A stretch of 64,000 nucleotides of DNA, taken from assembly GCA_018266845.1 (NCBI GenBank), contig JAFDZO010000009.1, positions 253 to 64,252 of the forward strand, read 5' to 3'. The notes below the pieces were generated by a model, which was given only the letters and a program-made list of their open reading frames with translations, made no database searches and had not been told where the DNA came from. The stretch is from Bacteroidota bacterium. Lineage in GTDB: Bacteria; Bacteroidota; Ignavibacteria; Tepidaquicellales; Tepidaquicellaceae. A program made the translations under genes and the position numbers. This document shows, one piece after another, positions 37,367 to 45,440 of the stretch (within the stretch, counting starts at the first letter, position 1; each line of letters opens with the position of its first letter).

Positions 37367-37443
37367 TTGCTGAATAAAATATAAAAAAATAGGTTAATTA
37401 TCTAATTCTATATCTCATTTATTTCATAATTTAACTAAATAAT

Positions 37444-38913
37444 TTGTACGTTTATCAAACATATTCCGATTATTACAAAATTCACATATTACATGAGGAA
37501 GCTTACAACCAAATTAGAATTATTTTTTCTAAATATTCCAAGAAATTAATTCTAAGATTCATTTCAAGTGTTTTAATGGATTTAGACAGAACTTTGAATT
37601 ATGATGAAACAGCTCTCGCATATGTTCATACTAGATATTTACGAATGGGTGGAGTAATTAACATTATACATAGAAGAGCCACTCATTTATTATCGCAAAT
37701 GTTTTATTCGTACAATGACTTTTCTGAAAGCGATAGTTCTTCTATAGTGAGAACAGCAGATACATTGAATCTATATTTATATGCAAATACAATTCTAAGC
37801 ATAGCAGAAAGGGAAGATTATTCTTCTGACCTTAAGGTATTTTTTAATTCTTACAAATATTCAAATGATTACATAGATAATTTTGACCTTCAAAACATTT
37901 TCTATTTCTATAGTAAATTTTATCGAAAGCTTGAATCATCAATGCACTTTGAAGCGTTTAATACAGCTGTGATAGAAGAAGTTAATGTTAGTTTGAAAGA
38001 TTTTACGAATTCTTTGGAGGCTATGTATATGAGAACTGGAAATTTTGATAAATCCATTATGAAAGAAAACTTTGAAATAGACTTTGATGACACTTATTTA
38101 TATTGGAGTAACCGAATTCCCAAGATACCAATTCCTTTTGAATATAAGCTTCTTATGGAAAAGCCAATAATTAAATCGGGTGATGAGCAGTTCATAGTTT
38201 GCTCACAATATTTCATAACATTAGCTATTGCGAAAAAGATTTATTTTATCCTTAGAAAGATCGATGCACAAAAGTTCGGAAATGAATTTGGTAAAATAGT
38301 CGAGGAAGTTATTTCTGAGTATCTTGGCCAAGCTCTGAGCAATGAAACCTGCAAAACGATAAACTTGAAGTATGATGACAATAAAGAATATGGAGATTTC
38401 GGTATTGTAATGGATAAGCTGGTTTTCTTGTTTGAAATCAAATCAGGAACATTAAGTTTGGCTGAAAAATATGAGCAGGATCTTGATAAATTTAAAGTAG
38501 GATTTGATAACAAATTTGTAAACAAAGGAGTAATCCAACAATTAAAAATTCTTAAGGAAATAAATGATGACTATGCGAAATTTTGTTTAGTTACTGGATT
38601 AGATGAAAGTGTGAATTATCGCTTTATACCAATTCTATTGTTTTTGGATGAAGAATTTTTTTGCAACGGTTTCAACCAATATTTGAGAAGTAGATATGTA
38701 GAGACAATGATAGAACATCAATATTTTTTCCCTAACATTATTAGTGCTAGAGTTAATTCCTCTTTGATACTTAATGAATTAAAATCAGCAATTGAGTATC
38801 ATAAAGATCCTCAAAAGATTTTATATTCAATCTATTTCTATGCGGCTTTTTATAATATTAAAGACATAACGTACAAACCCTATGAATTTTTTGTTCATAC
38901 TTTTTTAATGTGA
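37444..38913 (+). CDS. PD-(D/E)XK nuclease-like protein of the NACHT operon
   Basis: 489 residues from a TTG at 37444. An in-frame stop at 37432 excludes a start further upstream, and the next ATG would remove 44 residues. Residues 1-250 are helical without recognisable motifs. From about 275 a nuclease-like core appears: helix FGKIVEEVISEYLG (acidic E287/E288), then D318 in YGDFGIVMD and E331-x-K333 in LFEIKSG, i.e. the D...ExK pattern of PD-(D/E)XK enzymes. It lies 78 bp after the NACHT gene and its stop overlaps the next start by 4 bp. It is probably a second effector or partner of the NACHT protein. Confidence 0.72.
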   Translation: MYVYQTYSDYYKIHILHEEAYNQIRIIFSKYSKKLILRFISSVLMDLDRTLNYDETALAYVHTRYLRMGGVINIIHRRATHLLSQMFYSYNDFSESDSSSIVRTADTLNLYLYANTILSIAEREDYSSDLKVFFNSYKYSNDYIDNFDLQNIFYFYSKFYRKLESSMHFEAFNTAVIEEVNVSLKDFTNSLEAMYMRTGNFDKSIMKENFEIDFDDTYLYWSNRIPKIPIPFEYKLLMEKPIIKSGDEQFIVCSQYFITLAIAKKIYFILRKIDAQKFGNEFGKIVEEVISEYLGQALSNETCKTINLKYDDNKEYGDFGIVMDKLVFLFEIKSGTLSLAEKYEQDLDKFKVGFDNKFVNKGVIQQLKILKEINDDYAKFCLVTGLDESVNYRFIPILLFLDEEFFCNGFNQYLRSRYVETMIEHQYFFPNIISARVNSSLILNELKSAIEYHKDPQKILYSIYFYAAFYNIKDITYKPYEFFVHTFLM

Positions 38914-39641
38914 ATCATAAGAAAGAAGAATCAAATAAAGAAGTACCGTTCATTCGATATGAAGAATCAGAGATCCGAAAAAATGTTCTTTTGTTTTTGA
39001 AAGGTTATCCTAGGCTTTATTCATATTTCGGTGAGAATTTTTTGTTAAAAATTCTAAAGCAATATTATAACCGTATTGATGCGAATAAACCCGCTTACCT
39101 TATCGCATATTTCATAGCATTTGCTTACCAACAACAACACAAGATTTTCTTTGACGAACTGGAAGCAATGCTCACTTATTTTCACTCTGAACCTCATTTG
39201 AACATTTACATTACAACTCCGAAGAATAAGCTAAAGTCAATGAAGCAAGATGATTTTCACGGTGTGTGGAGCGAGGTTATATTTGCTTATTTTCTTCACA
39301 AGAATGGATATAAGATCAATAAAATAGGTCAGGCAAAAGGAGAAGCTCGTGAGCATGCTGATATTTTCACCGACAAAGGAATTTTTGAAGTTACTGTAAT
39401 CCTTTCTAAAAGAGACTATTATGAGCCAGGATTTGTTTTTGCAGGTTCCAATGAAATTATCTATGACTCTATCCGTCTCGTTAATGATAAAATTTCAGGT
39501 AAAGAGAAACAGAACGAAGCGAAGTTCATTGTCATAGATTGTACATTCATGGATGACCTTACTGAAAAACTCTTATCTTCAAGATACTTAAATATTCCTG
39601 TAGATTTTGAGGTGTTCAAAAAGACCTCGAAAATGTATTAG
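38910..39641 (+). CDS. PD-(D/E)XK-like protein with degraded active site
   Basis: 243 residues from a GTG at 38910, overlapping the previous stop by 4 bp, so translationally coupled. The C-terminal half resembles the nuclease fold of its neighbours: VWSEVIFAYFLHKNGY (helix with E122), then HADIFTDKG (D151) and FEVTVI, where E160 is followed by T162 instead of the catalytic Lys. It may be an inactive structural or DNA-binding partner, or the lysine may be contributed from elsewhere. The N-terminal 110 residues are helical and unassigned. Last gene of the operon. No T-rich terminator is clear after it, only a palindrome at 39751-39764. Confidence 0.65.
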   Translation: MNHKKEESNKEVPFIRYEESEIRKNVLLFLKGYPRLYSYFGENFLLKILKQYYNRIDANKPAYLIAYFIAFAYQQQHKIFFDELEAMLTYFHSEPHLNIYITTPKNKLKSMKQDDFHGVWSEVIFAYFLHKNGYKINKIGQAKGEAREHADIFTDKGIFEVTVILSKRDYYEPGFVFAGSNEIIYDSIRLVNDKISGKEKQNEAKFIVIDCTFMDDLTEKLLSSRYLNIPVDFEVFKKTSKMY

Positions 39642-39828
39642 TTTTTATACGTCATCACATAACACATCAGGTGGATCTAGGTCAAAAAATCTAATTACAC
39701 TTCTATAATTTTTTTGTTATTTATGAAAAATTTCGTACGGTTTATTATGTCATTTTGCAAAATGAAATAAAGCATTAAGATTTTTTTAAAAGAAAACCCC
39801 TGTATGTATGTTTTAACTTTTTAAAAAA

Positions 39829-40722
39829 TTAATTCCAATCGTATTTATCTCTAGATACAGCTCTCAAAATATCGATACAAAATTTAGAGTCATATGGAAT
39901 AAAGTTAATTTTAGTTTGTACCCATTCTAAAGATTGGAAACTATAAATTCCAGTTATAAGCGAAACTATGTTTGGACAGGATAAAGCTATTTTGAAGCTA
40001 ATTTCTTTTATTAATTCATTTATATTAGTTTTGTAAATTTCAAAATTACCTAACATCTTTTTTTCAATTAATTTTTTCACAATATAATTTTTCCCTTTTA
40101 TTGTAAAAATTCTTCCTCTTGAGAATGGTGAGAAACCAATAATGGGTTTATTACTGTTATTCCTAAAAATCTCCATTAACAAACCCGACTGAAGAATATT
40201 AGTGTAACCCCCGATATAATCTATATGCTTCGACTCTATTGCAACCCGAAATTCTGTAGGACTTTTGCACATTAAAATTATTTTTGGTTTATATCCCAAT
40301 TCATCAAAAATACTCATGGCCGCAATTTCTACCCATTGTACCAAAGCAAGCTTATTATCTAAGTAGGCAGCTTCTCTATGATGATCCACCTCTATGCACA
40401 CTGCAAATGGAAGATAAAGCGGGCAATTTTGTTTCGTATTTTTCAATCTGCCGGTAAACTGAGTTCTGTCTTTTTTTAATAACGATACAATATCGCTTTC
40501 CAGTTTTGTGATATGAAAAACTTGCTTATTAAATCGGGTAAGCAATTTGCATACACGTTCTTGAGTCCCAAGATTGGCATTTGTGTGTATTAAATTTATG
40601 CCATTATTAATGATTTTTTTAAATAGTACCTCCCTCTGAAAATCATCAATATTACTTCTTAATCTTCCATTAAATAACATTGAAGTACCTAAGCCAATCT
40701 TTGAAATTGAATTTCTTGTCAC
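39829..40722 (-). CDS. Aldo/keto reductase-like protein lacking catalytic Asp and Tyr
   Basis: 297 residues of aldo/keto reductase type: ISKIGLGTSMLFNGRLR at the N-terminus and a C-terminal half with GFSPFSRGRI. In the catalytic segment GINLIHTNANLGTQE the Asp of the usual D-T-A is His, and the Tyr of V-Y-G is Leu. The Lys strand (VFHITKLES) remains. Either the enzyme works without the normal tetrad or it is a binding/scaffold paralogue. Its start overlaps the carbamoyltransferase stop by 4 bp, so it is the last gene of the radical SAM/SerRS cassette. Confidence 0.75.
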   Translation of the reverse strand: MTRNSISKIGLGTSMLFNGRLRSNIDDFQREVLFKKIINNGINLIHTNANLGTQERVCKLLTRFNKQVFHITKLESDIVSLLKKDRTQFTGRLKNTKQNCPLYLPFAVCIEVDHHREAAYLDNKLALVQWVEIAAMSIFDELGYKPKIILMCKSPTEFRVAIESKHIDYIGGYTNILQSGLLMEIFRNNSNKPIIGFSPFSRGRIFTIKGKNYIVKKLIEKKMLGNFEIYKTNINELIKEISFKIALSCPNIVSLITGIYSFQSLEWVQTKINFIPYDSKFCIDILRAVSRDKYDWN

Positions 40723-42428
40723 GCTAATGTCTTCCGTTTTATTAAATAACTACCCATTATGCAATAATCCAAACTACTGTCAATAAAATCAGCTAATGCA
40801 TCTTTGGGAGTATTAACTATTGGATTTCCTTTTATATTAAATGATGTATTAATTATAGCAGGTATACCAGTTAATTTCTTGTAATGGTTTAATAAATCCC
40901 AACATTTTTTATTAAAGTTTGAACTAACGGTTTGAATACGGGCAGTCCCATCTACATTTAGTGCTGCAGGAATATTTTTTAGTGCTATAGGTTTCGCTTC
41001 ACCAGTGCAGAGCATATAGTTCAATATTGATTCCAGTGATTCTTCTATTGTAAAATAATCTTTTAAGTACTCTGTAAGTATCATCGGAGCAAATGGACGA
41101 AAAGTCTCTCTTTCCTTTATAAGAACATTCAATTTATCCTTTATTGATATCGGATAAGCTTGCGAAAAGATACTACGATTTCCTAATGCTCGAGGTCCCC
41201 ACTCCATTCTTTCCTGAAACCAACCGATTATTTTTCCTTGACTCAATAACTTTGCGCCGACCAAACTTGGATCTTCTACGAATTCTGCTTCAAGCAAATC
41301 ACAATATTTGGAAATTTCTGCCAATATCTCCGAGGATGAATATTCAGCTCCTAAAAAAGGATTCCAAGTTATATTTTTAGTAAAATGAGGGCAAAAATTA
41401 TTAGCAATAATTAATGCCGCTCCTAATGCAGTTCCTGTATCGTTTGGGGCTGGGGGAATAAATAGTTTTTCTACTTCTTTAAATTTTGCAATATAAGAAT
41501 TGGCAACACAATTTAATCCAACACCACCGGATAGACATACATTTTTATATCCCGCTCTTCGTATTGCTTCTAAAACTAAATTAGATATTATTGTTTGAGT
41601 ATATTTTTGAAGAGATGATGCAATATTTTTATGGTTTTGTGAAATTGAGCTGCCCATTTCCCTCTTTGGTCCGAATATCTCTATTAAACCAGCAAATGTA
41701 TTTTCACCTTTAACTTTCCAAAAATCAAGAACATTTAAGTCAACTTTGGGTTTGTTATTATTTCTATAACTAAATATCGAAGATAATATATTTATGTATG
41801 TCGGTTCTCCAAATGCCGATAAACCCATAACTTTATATTCATCGCATTGTGGTTTAAATCCTAAATATTCTGTAAAATAAGAATAAAAATATCCAACTGA
41901 AAAAGGTATACTAATTCCTCCTAAAGATTGTATCTTTCTGTCTTCTGCTTTAAAAAAACCTACGGACAGATATTCACCTCTACCATCAATTGTAACAATT
42001 GTTGCTTTCCGAAATGGGGATAAAAAAAAAGATGAAGCTGCGTGAGCTTCATGATGATTTACATAAAAAACCTTCCAATTTTTATTTATGCAGTATTTTT
42101 TTATATAGAACCATTCTTTTAATCTTTTGAAAGATTTTTTCAATCCATATTTTAAAGAAACATAATTACGATAATGTATAAACATCTTCAGAGGGGCAAT
42201 AAAAGATACAAAAGGATTCATAAAATATACTACATATACCTTACTCTCATCATTAAGCGAAAACTTGGTTATGATATATTCTAAAGACTTTTGAGGAAAT
42301 TTCTTTGTATGCTTTTCTCGATTATAACGTTCTTCTTCAGCTGCGAATAGAATTTTCCCTTTTGAATACAGCACCACACTTGCATCATGTGAACCATAAT
42401 TTATTCCAATAATATATTTTGGCTTCAT
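40719..42428 (-). CDS. NodU/CmcH-family carbamoyltransferase
   Basis: 569 residues, the usual family length. The N-terminal Kae1-like half contains GINYGSHDASVVL, VNHHEAHAASSFFLS (metal-binding His residues), VTIDGRGE and LSGGVGLNCVANS. The YrdC-like C-terminal half contains GPRALGNRSIF and KERETFRPFAP, the carbamoyl-adenylate site. Members put a carbamoyl group on hydroxyls or amines of small molecules (nodulation factors, cephamycin, tobramycin, nucleoside antibiotics). Here it is in one operon with a MoaA-like radical SAM protein and a SerRS. Substrate unknown. Confidence 0.93.
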   Translation of the reverse strand: MKPKYIIGINYGSHDASVVLYSKGKILFAAEEERYNREKHTKKFPQKSLEYIITKFSLNDESKVYVVYFMNPFVSFIAPLKMFIHYRNYVSLKYGLKKSFKRLKEWFYIKKYCINKNWKVFYVNHHEAHAASSFFLSPFRKATIVTIDGRGEYLSVGFFKAEDRKIQSLGGISIPFSVGYFYSYFTEYLGFKPQCDEYKVMGLSAFGEPTYINILSSIFSYRNNNKPKVDLNVLDFWKVKGENTFAGLIEIFGPKREMGSSISQNHKNIASSLQKYTQTIISNLVLEAIRRAGYKNVCLSGGVGLNCVANSYIAKFKEVEKLFIPPAPNDTGTALGAALIIANNFCPHFTKNITWNPFLGAEYSSSEILAEISKYCDLLEAEFVEDPSLVGAKLLSQGKIIGWFQERMEWGPRALGNRSIFSQAYPISIKDKLNVLIKERETFRPFAPMILTEYLKDYFTIEESLESILNYMLCTGEAKPIALKNIPAALNVDGTARIQTVSSNFNKKCWDLLNHYKKLTGIPAIINTSFNIKGNPIVNTPKDALADFIDSSLDYCIMGSYLIKRKTLA

Positions 42429-42490
42429 GAAATCAAAATAAATTATACAAATAAAAAGGAGAGTTGAGAGTGTAATATAATAGAAAGCTT

Positions 42491-43762
42491 TTATTTATTG
42501 GCAATATATTCCTGGCCAACCCATTTACGTAAGATTTCTGGAACCACTATCCCACCTTGTGAATCTTGATTTTGCTCAACAATCGCGGCAAATAGCCTGC
42601 TTGTCGCGAGTCCCGAGCCATTCAGGGTATAAACAAAATCTGACTTACCTTTTTTCGTATCTTTATAACGAATATTAGCACGCATTGCTTGATAAGTTCC
42701 TGAGTTTGAAACAGAACTTACTTCTTTAAATCCAAGTGATGGTATATAAACTTCAATATCATATGTTCGTTTCATTGAAGCACTTACATCACCTGCTGCA
42801 AGTTTTGTGACTCTATAGTGCAACCCTAAGTTAGCTACTAATTTAGAAGCCTTTTCGACAAGTTCGTCAAAAGATTGATGCCAGTTGTTTGGGTGGGCAA
42901 AATGGAACATTTCAACTTTGTTAAATTGGTGACCTCTAATAGTACCTTTCTCCTCACTTCCATACCCTCCGGCTTCTTTGCGATAACAGGGGGTATATGA
43001 AAATAACTTTATAGGCAACAAATTTTCAGCAATAACTTCGTCTCTATAAATATTAACTAATGCTGTTTCGGAGGTAGGTAAAAGAAATTTTTGCCCTTCT
43101 TTCCCGTCATTGTTAATAGTAAAAACATCATCAATAAATTTAGGAAACTGCCCGGCTCCAACTCCGCTTTCATAGTTCAAAATATGAGGTGGCAGTATAA
43201 ATTTGTATCCATCGCTGATATGTTCTGCAATGAAATAATTAATCAGAGCCCATTCTAATATAGCTCCTTTATCGCAATACAACCAGTTACCACTACCTGC
43301 TAATTTAACTCCACGATCGTAGTCGATTAAACCCAAATTTCTACATAATGAAACATGATCCAGTTGGTTAAAGGCTTTCTGTTTTACAGAACCAAATATA
43401 CTTATAATTTCATTGTTCTCTTTTCCTCCATTTTTTAAATCTTCATCAGGTATATTAGGTAATGTAATAAGCAAACTATCCAACTGTACTTTCAAGGTAG
43501 AAGCTTGCTTTTCCAAAAATTTGACAGTTTCTGAAAGTTTCTGCAATTCTTCCTGTCGAGAATGTAATGTTTCATTTGCTGAATAATTTTTAGTCAACTG
43601 TTTTTGTCTGCTCCTTAACTCCTCATATTCTTGATTGGCTTTTTTCCATCTTGAATCAATGAATAAAATTTCTGAAAGAATATCACTAAAATCACCGCCC
43701 CTTTTATTCAACGATAGTAATATCGCATCTTTATTGTCACGGATTTCTTTAATACTAATCAT
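42491..43762 (-). CDS. serS: Seryl-tRNA synthetase, mobile-element copy
   Basis: 423 residues, full length. N-terminal coiled-coil arm (about 30-105) that binds the tRNA-Ser long variable arm, then a class II catalytic core: TSETALVNIYRDEV, motif 2 CYRKEAGGYGSEEKGTIRGH and motif 3 GSGLATSRLFAAIVE with the catalytic Arg. All look functional. It probably charges tRNA-Ser. Its place on a mobile element inside a biosynthetic-looking operon (12 bp after the radical SAM gene) suggests either immunity to a seryl-AMP-like product, as with the SerRS paralogue in albomycin clusters, or provision of seryl-tRNA as a building block, as in valanimycin. Whether another serS exists in the genome cannot be seen. 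Confidence 0.92.
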   Translation of the reverse strand: MISIKEIRDNKDAILLSLNKRGGDFSDILSEILFIDSRWKKANQEYEELRSRQKQLTKNYSANETLHSRQEELQKLSETVKFLEKQASTLKVQLDSLLITLPNIPDEDLKNGGKENNEIISIFGSVKQKAFNQLDHVSLCRNLGLIDYDRGVKLAGSGNWLYCDKGAILEWALINYFIAEHISDGYKFILPPHILNYESGVGAGQFPKFIDDVFTINNDGKEGQKFLLPTSETALVNIYRDEVIAENLLPIKLFSYTPCYRKEAGGYGSEEKGTIRGHQFNKVEMFHFAHPNNWHQSFDELVEKASKLVANLGLHYRVTKLAAGDVSASMKRTYDIEVYIPSLGFKEVSSVSNSGTYQAMRANIRYKDTKKGKSDFVYTLNGSGLATSRLFAAIVEQNQDSQGGIVVPEILRKWVGQEYIANK

Positions 43763-43773
43763 AAATTGATATA

Positions 43774-44889
43774 TTAATGTTTAATAGTTTGTGGATAGAA
43801 AACTTCCATTGGTTTAGGAGTTCCAATCGCTCCAAACCGCTGTGAACCAAGCTGATTATTGTAATGTTTTCTAATTTCTATCGGTCGAATACTCTCCAAG
43901 TCTGTCTCCCTGAAGTTCATAGCATTTTTTATCGATTCAATTTTATCGTCTAAAGGCTTACCTGCTAACATAACATCTGCTTCAGGATAGTCCATACAGA
44001 TTGATACTTTTCCATTAGGTTTTACTCTCAGTTTGTGGCAGCCTCCGCACCTGTATTTCCACGTATACATTGCTAATACTCCTACTATTACATCATAATT
44101 ACCAATCTTATAATAATTGTATGAAGGATTATCACCTAAAATATGCGTTCTGTTAATAGGAATTAACTCTCCAATCTCACCTAACTTTTTCAATATTTCA
44201 CTATCTTCAACGACTTCATTTTTCCAATATTCAGAACCTTTTTCTTCCAATTGTGCCGGATTTGAAGGGAAGAATTGATTCAGTTTTATAATCATTCTCC
44301 CAGCATTGTCGTTTCTTGAATTTATCATATTAGCATACTCTACAAATGACCGCAATTCAGATAATGTAGATCGCATAGTACAACAACTCATTTTCGTAGG
44401 TGTACTTAATTTTTTGACAGCTTGTTCTAAACCTGATAAAACCTTTTCAAAAATGTTTACTCCAGTTACTTCGTGAAATCTCTCGGCTATTAAGGTATCA
44501 AGACTTAAAATTACTCTTGATAAACCGTTCGCGATCATTTTATCAATATCCTTTGACAAACGGTAACCATTTGTAGTTATGATTTGCTCTTTGTATCCTA
44601 TTTCTTTAGCTTTTCCCATACATTCTATAATGTCTGTACGTAATGTGGGTTCGCCTCCTGTCCAGTGAACCCTATTAATTCCATTTGAATAGGCCGCCTC
44701 TAATATCTCAACTACTTCTTGAAAAGGCAATACTTTCTGCTGCGGAAAACCTCCCTCAGGCGCACAGTATCTGCAAAAGAAATTGCAATTTGGAGTTACG
44801 CCAAATCTTAAATGCCATTTTCCTGAAGCGTTTTCGGAATCAATATGGAAATATCCTCCCATTGATTTTGTTGCTTGTGTGCTGTCCAT
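43774..44889 (-). CDS. MoaA-like radical SAM enzyme
   Basis: I start it at the ATG at 44889 (MDSTQATKS). A GTG at 44928 in frame would add 13 residues. The core CNFFCRYC binds the SAM [4Fe-4S] cluster, and WTGGEPTLR and LSLDT are further radical SAM strands. The C-terminal CGGCHKLRVKPNGKVSIC (CxxC...C) matches the second cluster site of MoaA, the GTP 3',8-cyclase. It lacks the GG tail of MoaA and no other moa gene is near, so a nucleotide-related substrate in a different pathway is more likely than molybdopterin synthesis. First gene of the four-gene cassette. Confidence 0.88.
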   Translation of the reverse strand: MDSTQATKSMGGYFHIDSENASGKWHLRFGVTPNCNFFCRYCAPEGGFPQQKVLPFQEVVEILEAAYSNGINRVHWTGGEPTLRTDIIECMGKAKEIGYKEQIITTNGYRLSKDIDKMIANGLSRVILSLDTLIAERFHEVTGVNIFEKVLSGLEQAVKKLSTPTKMSCCTMRSTLSELRSFVEYANMINSRNDNAGRMIIKLNQFFPSNPAQLEEKGSEYWKNEVVEDSEILKKLGEIGELIPINRTHILGDNPSYNYYKIGNYDVIVGVLAMYTWKYRCGGCHKLRVKPNGKVSICMDYPEADVMLAGKPLDDKIESIKNAMNFRETDLESIRPIEIRKHYNNQLGSQRFGAIGTPKPMEVFYPQTIKH

Positions 44890-45112
44890 ATTTTTTATTT
44901 TTTTATTTTGAAAAATGAAAATAGACACTGTAAACCTTTTTAAATTACAGTATTACCAAGGGAAATTGACAGATATAACAAATATAACAAAAATCTAACT
45001 ATTAAAATATAGATAATACTTAGTATTATTACATGTAAAAATTTAATATTCTTACTATTATTCACAATATTGTTTACTATGTCTTGGTTGTTACAATTAG
45101 AACGTATTTATA
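44890..45112. promoter_or_regulatory. Upstream region of the radical SAM cassette
   Basis: Very AT-rich. A 7-bp inverted repeat ACTGTAA (44927-44933) and TTACAGT (44945-44951) with an 11-base gap lies 38 bp upstream of the radical SAM start and may be an operator. A minus-strand promoter is expected here. No clear -35/-10 pair could be chosen. A second AT-only stretch follows to 45112. Confidence 0.35.
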
Positions 45113-45249
45113 GTGTGGCTATTACGTCCTTTTAAAAATACTTAACAGTATTTTTAAAAGGACAGCAAACCCCATTTAACCGCCTCGTAATAAAAATTCT
45201 CGGACGCTATAAACGGGGTTTGCCGTCCTTAACGGACGAATAGCCACAC
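45113..45249. other. Cloverleaf-like intergenic element 1
   Basis: An outer 11-bp perfect stem GTGTGGCTATT (45113-45123) with AATAGCCACAC (45239-45249) encloses three arms with almost no unpaired bases between them. Arm A is a perfect 17-bp hairpin, GTCCTTTTAAAAATACT (45126-45142) with its complement at 45147-45163 and a 4-base loop. Arm B is GCAAACCCC (45165-45173) with GGGGTTTGC (45215-45223), extended by TTT/AAA beyond one mismatch. Arm C is CGTCC/GGACG (45224-45238). No ORF. Function unknown; a single-strand DNA or RNA structure is implied. Confidence 0.75.
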
Positions 45250-45338
45250 AATAAAATATTTTTAATACGTAATAGTGTTTTGGCTTTCTAGAGTCAGATT
45301 ATTTCGGATTAGCATTTAGTTTTTTTAAATAACTAGAA

Positions 45339-45370
45339 GGGCTGTTTACATTTGTAAGCAGCCCATTTCT
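45339..45370 (+). terminator. Terminator-like hairpin before the replication-relaxation gene
   Basis: GGGCTGTTTAC (45339-45349) pairs with GTAAGCAGCCC (45354-45364) with one G-T pair and loop ATTT, followed by ATTTCTTTT. It reads in the plus direction. It may end a transcript covering cloverleaf element 1, or act as a barrier ahead of the gene at 45441. Confidence 0.65.
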
Positions 45371-45440
45371 TTTCATATAAAAATAGCCATTGTAAAATTT
45401 TAATATCTAAATTTCATGCTCTGGATAATTATTTATTAAT

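Noticed and set aside
32362-39641. A CRISPR-Cas locus or restriction-modification system
   Set aside because: No repeat-spacer array, no Cas protein and no DNA methyltransferase motif are present; the nuclease-like genes pair with a NACHT ATPase instead.
43774-44889. Molybdopterin gene moaA
   Set aside because: It has both cluster motifs of MoaA but no GG tail and no moa neighbours. The operon contains SerRS and carbamoyltransferase.
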